Source of the DNA: Lachnospiraceae bacterium UBA7202
Lineage (GTDB): Bacteria; Bacillota; Clostridia; Lachnospirales; Lachnospiraceae
NCBI GenBank assembly: GCA_002490705.1
Contig: DKUO01000021.1
Span: forward strand, 26,748-90,747
Length of the DNA: 64,000 nt
Direction: 5' to 3'
Each line of letters opens with the position of its first letter. The stretch's first letter is position 1. Shown here piece after piece: positions 58,847 to 64,000 of this stretch. Position numbers and translations under genes: made by a program. Under the pieces are notes generated by a model. It worked only from the letters and a program-made list of their open reading frames with translations. It was not told the origin of the DNA and searched no databases.

Positions 58847-61732
58847 CTAGCTCCGATTGTCTGTAACATGCTCCGCCGCCCTCTCCAACATCTTCTTCAC
58901 GTACACGCCGGTGTAGGATTTTTTGTTCTTGGCGATCTGCTCCGGCGTGCCCTCCGCAATGACGGTGCCGCCGCCTTCGCCGCCCTCCGGGCCCATGTCA
59001 ATGATATAATCGGCAGTTTTGATCACATCGAGATTGTGCTCGATCACCACCACCGTATTGCCGCCCTCGGCCAGCTTGTGCAGAATATCCACCAACTTGT
59101 GCACGTCCGCAAAGTGCAGGCCCGTCGTAGGCTCGTCCAAAATATAGATCGTCTTGCCCGTACTCCGCTTGGAAAGTTCCGTCGCCAGCTTAATGCGCTG
59201 CGCCTCGCCGCCTGAAAGCGTGGTGGAAGGCTGTCCCAGTTTCACATAGGAGAGCCCCACATCGTTCAGAGTCTCGATCTTTCTGCGAATGGACGGCAGG
59301 TTTTCGAAGAACGGAACAGCCTCCTCCACCGTCATATCAAGCACATCAAAAATACTCTTTCCCTTGTACTTTACCTCCAGCGTCTCCCGGTTGTACCGCT
59401 TACCGCCGCAGACCTCGCAGGGCACATAGACGTCGGGCAAAAAGTGCATTTCTATCTTAATGATACCGTCGCCGCCGCAGGCTTCGCACCGGCCGCCCTT
59501 CACATTAAAGCTGAACCGCCCCTTCTTGTAACCTCTTGCCTTCGCATCCTGTGTGGTGGCAAACAGATCCCGGATCTGGTCAAAAACTCCCGTGTAAGTG
59601 GCAGGGTTGGAGCGGGGCGTTCTGCCGATGGGTGACTGGTCAATGTTAATGACCTTGTCAAGCTGATCAATTCCCAGAATCTCCTTGTGTTTCCCGGGAA
59701 TACAGCGGGCCCGGTTCAAGTCCCTCGCCAAATGTTTGTAGAGAATCTCGTTGACAAGGGAGCTCTTACCCGAACCGGATACGCCTGTGACACAGGTCAT
59801 AACGCCGATCGGAAATTTGACGTCAATCTTTTTCAGGTTGTTCTCCTCCGCTCCCTTGACTGTGAGCCAGCCCTGCGGCTTTCTGCGCGTCTTCGGCACC
59901 GGAATCTGCAGCTTTCCGCTCAGATACTGCCCTGTGACAGATTCCTCCACCTGCATGATCTCCTCCGCCGTGCCCTGCGCCACCACTTCACCGCCGCGGC
60001 TTCCCGCACCCGGCCCGATATCCACGATATGATCCGCCGCCAGCATGGTATCCTCGTCGTGTTCCACCACAAGAAGCGTATTTCCCATATCGCGCAGATT
60101 CTTGAGTGCTGCAATCAGCTTGTCGTTGTCCCTCTGATGCAGACCGATACTGGGCTCGTCCAGAATGTAGCAGACGCCCACCAGACCCGAACCGATCTGG
60201 GTCGCCAGGCGGATTCTCTGTGCCTCCCCGCCCGACAGCGAACTCGTAGCCCTTGCCAGAGACAGATATTCCAATCCCACCTCCACAAGGAACCCCACTC
60301 TGGCACGGATTTCTTTTAAGACACGTTTCCCGATCAGCTCCTGCTGCGGCGTCAGCTGCATATCACCGATAAACTCATGCAGCTTGGCGACAGACATGGA
60401 AGTAATCTCAAAAATATTTTTGTCACATACCGTCACTGCCAGCGATTCCTTTTTCAGACGCATGCCCTTACACTCTTTACAGGGCGTAATCCGCATGAAG
60501 CTTTCGTACTCCTGCTTACTCCAATCGGAGCTCGTCTCCCGGTAACGCCGCTCCACATTTTTGATCACGCCCTCAAAAACCACCGGATAAACGCCACTGC
60601 CCCGCTGCCCCTCATAGTGCACGTTCACCGACTTGGTCGTACCGTGAATAATCATATCCTGTATGTCTTCCGGCAATTCACCGAAAGGCGTTTTCAGACT
60701 AAATTTAAACTCTTTGGCAAGCGCCTGCAAAATAGCGTTGGTAAAGCTGCCCTGATCGCCGCTGGACTGCCAGCCCAAAACAGCGATTGCTCCGTCCTCC
60801 AGGCTGACGCTTTTGTCCGGTATAATCAGTTCCTCGTCAAACTCCATCTTATAGCCCAAACCGAAGCAGGCCGGACAGGCTCCAAAGGGATTGTTAAAGG
60901 AAAAGCTTCTCGGCTCAATCTCACTGATGCTGATCCCGCAGTCGGGGCAGGCAAAACTCTGGCTGAACTGAATCGGCTCCCCGTCTATCACATCAAGTGT
61001 CATTAACCCTTCCGCCAGCGCAAATACATTTTCTATGGAGTCCGTCAGCCGCCGTTCTATCCCAGCCTTCACTACAAGACGATCCACCACAATCTCAATA
61101 TTATGTTTGATATTTTTATCTAATTTAAAGTCCTCCGATTCCTCACTCAGATCATAGAGACTGCCGTCTATACGTACCCTCACATATCCGCTTCTGCGCG
61201 CCCGGTCAAAGACCTTCTCGTGCTGCCCCTTTCTGCCACGCACCACCGGCGCAAGCAGCTGAATTTTCGTCCCCTCTGGCAGCGCCATCACCTGATCCAC
61301 AATCTGATCCACCGTCTGTTTTTTGATCTCCTTACCGCAATTCGGACAATGGGGAATCCCGATGCGGGCATAGAGTAGGCGGAAATAATCATAAATTTCC
61401 GTCACCGTCCCTACCGTTGAACGGGGATTCCGGTTTGTGGATTTCTGGTCAATGGAAATCGCCGGGGAAAGTCCCTCAATCCGTTCCACATCCGGCTTCT
61501 CCATCTGCCCTAAAAACTGTCTCGCGTAGGAAGACAGAGACTCCATATAACGCCTCTGCCCCTCCGCATAGATCGTGTCGAAGGCAAGGGAAGATTTCCC
61601 CGAACCGGACAGGCCGGTAAGCACCACAAACTCATTGCGGGGGATATCCAAATCAATTCCTTTTAAGTTATGTTCATTTGCGCCGCGAATCTTGATATAT
61701 TCCCTTGGACGCATCTTGATTGTGTCTGCCAT
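58847..61732 (-). CDS. uvrA: Excinuclease ABC subunit A
   Basis: 961 residues from the ATG at 61732 (AAGG upstream). Two ABC-ATPase halves: Walker A GLSGSGKSSLAFDT and GVSGSGKSSLVNEI, ABC signatures SLSGGEAQRIRLA and TLSGGEAQRIKLA, and zinc modules (CPNCGKEI, CPDC...CPAC, CEAC...CEVC). UvrA finds helix-distorting lesions and hands them to UvrB, encoded 48 nt upstream in the same operon. Confidence 0.97.
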   Translation of the reverse strand: MADTIKMRPREYIKIRGANEHNLKGIDLDIPRNEFVVLTGLSGSGKSSLAFDTIYAEGQRRYMESLSSYARQFLGQMEKPDVERIEGLSPAISIDQKSTNRNPRSTVGTVTEIYDYFRLLYARIGIPHCPNCGKEIKKQTVDQIVDQVMALPEGTKIQLLAPVVRGRKGQHEKVFDRARRSGYVRVRIDGSLYDLSEESEDFKLDKNIKHNIEIVVDRLVVKAGIERRLTDSIENVFALAEGLMTLDVIDGEPIQFSQSFACPDCGISISEIEPRSFSFNNPFGACPACFGLGYKMEFDEELIIPDKSVSLEDGAIAVLGWQSSGDQGSFTNAILQALAKEFKFSLKTPFGELPEDIQDMIIHGTTKSVNVHYEGQRGSGVYPVVFEGVIKNVERRYRETSSDWSKQEYESFMRITPCKECKGMRLKKESLAVTVCDKNIFEITSMSVAKLHEFIGDMQLTPQQELIGKRVLKEIRARVGFLVEVGLEYLSLARATSSLSGGEAQRIRLATQIGSGLVGVCYILDEPSIGLHQRDNDKLIAALKNLRDMGNTLLVVEHDEDTMLAADHIVDIGPGAGSRGGEVVAQGTAEEIMQVEESVTGQYLSGKLQIPVPKTRRKPQGWLTVKGAEENNLKKIDVKFPIGVMTCVTGVSGSGKSSLVNEILYKHLARDLNRARCIPGKHKEILGIDQLDKVINIDQSPIGRTPRSNPATYTGVFDQIRDLFATTQDAKARGYKKGRFSFNVKGGRCEACGGDGIIKIEMHFLPDVYVPCEVCGGKRYNRETLEVKYKGKSIFDVLDMTVEEAVPFFENLPSIRRKIETLNDVGLSYVKLGQPSTTLSGGEAQRIKLATELSKRSTGKTIYILDEPTTGLHFADVHKLVDILHKLAEGGNTVVVIEHNLDVIKTADYIIDMGPEGGEGGGTVIAEGTPEQIAKNKKSYTGVYVKKMLERAAEHVTDNRS

Positions 61733-61779
61733 GTTCCTTAACCTCTTTTTCTCCTGTTTTTCTTTCTGCAAACCCAAAA

Positions 61780-63780
61780 CTACTTGTCAAAATCTCTCAG
61801 CTTAATTTTCAGTTCTACCATCCGGTCACGCAGCTCCGCGGCGGCCTCGAAGTTCAAATCCGCAGCCGCTTTCTTCATCTGCTTCTCCACTTCCTTGATC
61901 AACTTTTCCAGCTCTTCCCTGCTCATGGACTCCGGGTCCTTTTCAAACCGCTGTTCTTCCTTCGCAATAGTCTTGGAAATACTGATCAGGTCACGCACCG
62001 CCTTCTGGATCGTCTGCGGCGTAATCCCATGCTCGTCATTGTATGCCTGCTGAATCTTACGGCGGCGGTTCGTCTCCGTGATCGCCACATTCATGGAATC
62101 CGTCATGTCGTCTGCATACATAATCACATGCCCTTTTGCATTTCTGGCCGCCCGTCCGATGGTCTGAATCAGGGAGGTGGCAGATCGCAAAAATCCCTCT
62201 TTATCCGCATCCAAAATGGCTACCAGTTCAATTTCCGGTATATCCAAGCCCTCGCGCAAAAGGTTGATTCCCACCAGCACATCAAATACATCCAAGCGCA
62301 TATCCCGAATGATCTCGGCCCGCTCTAATGTATCAATATCGGAATGCAGATACTTGACCCGAATCCCCACATCGTTCATGTAGGACGTCAGGTCCTCCGC
62401 CATTCGCTTTGTAAGCGTGGTCACCAATACTTTTCCCTTATCCGCCACTACCTTATTGATCTCCGAAATCAGGTCGTCAATCTGTCCCTCCACAGGGCGC
62501 ACGGAAACCTCCGGGTCAAGCAGTCCGGTGGGCCGTATGATCTGCTCGGTGCGGAACAGCTCATGGGCCGCCTCATAATCGGAAGGCGTAGCGGAAACAA
62601 AAAGCATCTGGTCAATATGGCTTTCAAACTCCTCAAAGCAAAGCGGTCTGTTATCGAGTGCCGAGGGAAGGCGAAACCCATAGTCAACCAACGTATTCTT
62701 TCTGGATCTGTCTCCCGCAAACATACCCCGTATCTGCGGAATCGTCATGTGGGACTCATCTATAATAATCAGAAAATCATCTTTAAAATAATCCAACAAG
62801 GTAAAAGGCGGCTCGCCCTCGGCCATCCCGTTCAAGTGTCTGGAATAATTTTCTATGCCGGAGCAAAACCCGGTCTCCCGCAGCATTTCAATATCAAAAT
62901 TGGTCCTCTCCGAGATCCTCTGGGCCTCCAGAAGCTTGTCCTCCCCTTTAAAAAACTTCACCCGCTCGTCCAGCTCCTGTTCGATCACCTTGCAGGCAGT
63001 GCGGATCTTCTCCGGCGGCACAACATAGTGGGAAGCCGGAAAAATCATCACATGCTCCAAAACCGTGTGCACCTGCCCCGTCAGAGGGTCCGCCTCCGCA
63101 ATCCGGTCGATCTCATCACCGAAAAACTCAATACGGATCAAATAGTCGCCGCCCTGCGCCGGACAGATTTCCAACACATCACCCCGTACCCGGAAACAGC
63201 ATCTATCCAAATCCATATCGTTTCTGTCATACTGCATCTCAATCAGTCCCCGGATCACCTCGTCCCGGTCCTTCGTCATGCCGGGGCGCAGGGACATACT
63301 CATTCCCGCGTATTCCTCCGGGCTTCCCAGTCCGTAGATGCAGGACACGCTGGCGATCACCACCACATCCCGCCGCTCCGTCAAAGAGGCCGTGGCAGAC
63401 AGCCGCAGTTTATCAATCTCATCATTAATGGAGGAATCCTTTGCAATGTAAGTGTCCGTGGAGGGCACATAGGCCTCCGGTTGATAATAGTCATAGTAGG
63501 ACACAAAATATTCTACCGCGTTTTCCGGGAAAAATTCCTTGAATTCGCCGTAAAGCTGCCCCGCCAGCGTCTTATTGTGGGCGATCACCAATGTCGGTTT
63601 GTTGAGCGCCTGTATGATATTTGCCATGGTAAAGGTCTTGCCCGAACCCGTCACACCAAGCAGCGTCTGAAACTGGTTGCCCTCCTTGAAGCCTTTCACA
63701 AGGGCTTCGATGGCGGCCGGCTGGTCGCCGGTGGGTTGGTATTCACTGTGCAATATGAACTTATCCTGTCCGGTTGGCAC
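61780..63780 (-). CDS. uvrB: Excinuclease ABC subunit B
   Basis: 666 residues. I prefer the GTG at 63780, which has AAGGAGG 8 nt upstream; a GTG three codons earlier overlaps that site. Motifs: Walker A LLGVTGSGKTFT, the beta-hairpin YYDYYQPEAYVPSTDTYI, the DEAD-like IIDESHMT, later helicase motifs with LLREGLDIPEIELV, and a C-terminal UVR motif (EKQMKKAAADLNFEAAAELRD). UvrB verifies damage and recruits UvrC. uvrC is not in the window. Confidence 0.97.
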   Translation of the reverse strand: MPTGQDKFILHSEYQPTGDQPAAIEALVKGFKEGNQFQTLLGVTGSGKTFTMANIIQALNKPTLVIAHNKTLAGQLYGEFKEFFPENAVEYFVSYYDYYQPEAYVPSTDTYIAKDSSINDEIDKLRLSATASLTERRDVVVIASVSCIYGLGSPEEYAGMSMSLRPGMTKDRDEVIRGLIEMQYDRNDMDLDRCCFRVRGDVLEICPAQGGDYLIRIEFFGDEIDRIAEADPLTGQVHTVLEHVMIFPASHYVVPPEKIRTACKVIEQELDERVKFFKGEDKLLEAQRISERTNFDIEMLRETGFCSGIENYSRHLNGMAEGEPPFTLLDYFKDDFLIIIDESHMTIPQIRGMFAGDRSRKNTLVDYGFRLPSALDNRPLCFEEFESHIDQMLFVSATPSDYEAAHELFRTEQIIRPTGLLDPEVSVRPVEGQIDDLISEINKVVADKGKVLVTTLTKRMAEDLTSYMNDVGIRVKYLHSDIDTLERAEIIRDMRLDVFDVLVGINLLREGLDIPEIELVAILDADKEGFLRSATSLIQTIGRAARNAKGHVIMYADDMTDSMNVAITETNRRRKIQQAYNDEHGITPQTIQKAVRDLISISKTIAKEEQRFEKDPESMSREELEKLIKEVEKQMKKAAADLNFEAAAELRDRMVELKIKLRDFDK

Positions 63781-63853
63781 GAAATTCACCTCCTTGAATC
63801 GCTCTCAGATCATAATGATTCGTATGATAGCATTTTCCTCAAAAGCAGCTTTG

Positions 63854-63882
63854 ATTATAACATACCCCTTTAAATTTGTATA
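63854..63882 (-). promoter_or_regulatory. Promoter of uvrB-uvrA
   Basis: TATACA (63877-63882), a 17-nt spacer and a perfect TATAAT (63854-63859) on the minus strand. I do not see a clear LexA operator next to it. Confidence 0.6.
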
Positions 63883-63900
63883 GCGTTTTTAGAACATTTG

Positions 63901-63990
63901 TTCCCATTCCTTTCCTTTAATGTTATACTTTCTTCAAATAGACTACTCTGATCGACAATCGGAACAGCTTTTAAAAGATCGAGTAGGAGG
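63901..63990 (+). promoter_or_regulatory. Promoter and hairpin leader of a gene starting beyond the right edge
   Basis: An extended -10 (TGTTATACT, 63921-63929) with TTCCCA 17 nt before it. The leader forms a 10-bp stem with one bulged base (63943-63953 with 63977-63986) whose right arm overlaps the Shine-Dalgarno AGGAGG (63985-63990), so translation of the next gene may be controlled by this fold. The coding region is outside the window. Confidence 0.55.
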
Positions 63991-64000
63991 AAATTTCTCT

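Noticed and set aside
62344..63873. 509-codon plus-strand frame opposite uvrB
   Set aside because: Antisense shadow of a certain gene; composition (His, Arg, Gln-rich) is typical of such artefacts.
1..64000. CRISPR arrays, tRNA, rRNA, transposases, prophage genes
   Set aside because: I saw no direct-repeat arrays, tRNA-like cloverleaf ends, rRNA signatures or transposase/integrase motifs anywhere in the window.

Overview
The window looks like a chromosomal segment of a flagellated, spore-forming anaerobe of the Clostridia, most likely Lachnospiraceae. The clues are a GC content near 50%, a pyruvate formate-lyase locus, a small 2[4Fe-4S] ferredoxin, a GH18/SH3 spore-type hydrolase, a CwlD-type amidase, an Mbl/FlhO/FlhP-like cluster and an ATP synthase with a sodium-type c subunit. 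Family-level placement is inference; I see no rRNA, tRNA, CRISPR array, transposase or prophage.

Layout. 1-4748 (mainly + strand): end of a dnaD-like gene, a dnaC/dnaI helicase loader, a PRPP synthetase, a queuosine-precursor transporter (queT) behind a probable preQ1 riboswitch, and an Abi-family HEPN gene behind its own strong promoter and a compact structured RNA. 4740-15800 (- strand): a HAD phosphatase, a large membrane-anchored protein with a degenerate C39-like tail, a small conserved protein, and the complete atpI-like/membrane protein/B/E/F/H/A/G/D/C operon. 15980-22290: a DUF402 gene, then cell-wall and housekeeping genes (SleB-type hydrolase, rpiB, sua5, cwlD, GH18 hydrolase) with a long unexplained leader. 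22292-27124: mecA, a DUF1858 redox protein, and a pyruvate formate-lyase operon in which the glycyl-radical domain is a separate 80-residue gene, with an unrecognised Cys-containing 70-residue gene between the two halves and pflA following. 27136-39711: hybrid histidine kinase, ferredoxin, MerR regulator, dnaB-rplI-gdpP, rpsR-ssb-rpsF, DUF951, sirtuin, leuA, HPr. 39810-52412: acyltransferase, glmM-cdaR-cdaA (c-di-AMP synthesis and wall precursor supply), two membrane proteins, yvyF-like and comF, recD2, flgJ-like, two flagellar rod genes and mbl/mreB. 52779-64000: ABC-class ATPase, an exported protein next to a two-component pair whose response regulator is broken, a RhuM-family protein, and uvrA-uvrB.

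How they work together. Energy metabolism is represented by the split PFL system (pyruvate + CoA to acetyl-CoA + formate) and by a probably Na+-coupled F-type ATPase. The window holds both the synthesis (CdaA/CdaR) and the breakdown (GdpP) of cyclic di-AMP. The most unusual items are the three-gene split PFL, the Abi/RNA unit, the deleted and frameshifted response regulator beside an intact kinase, and a family of palindromic repeats at gene ends.
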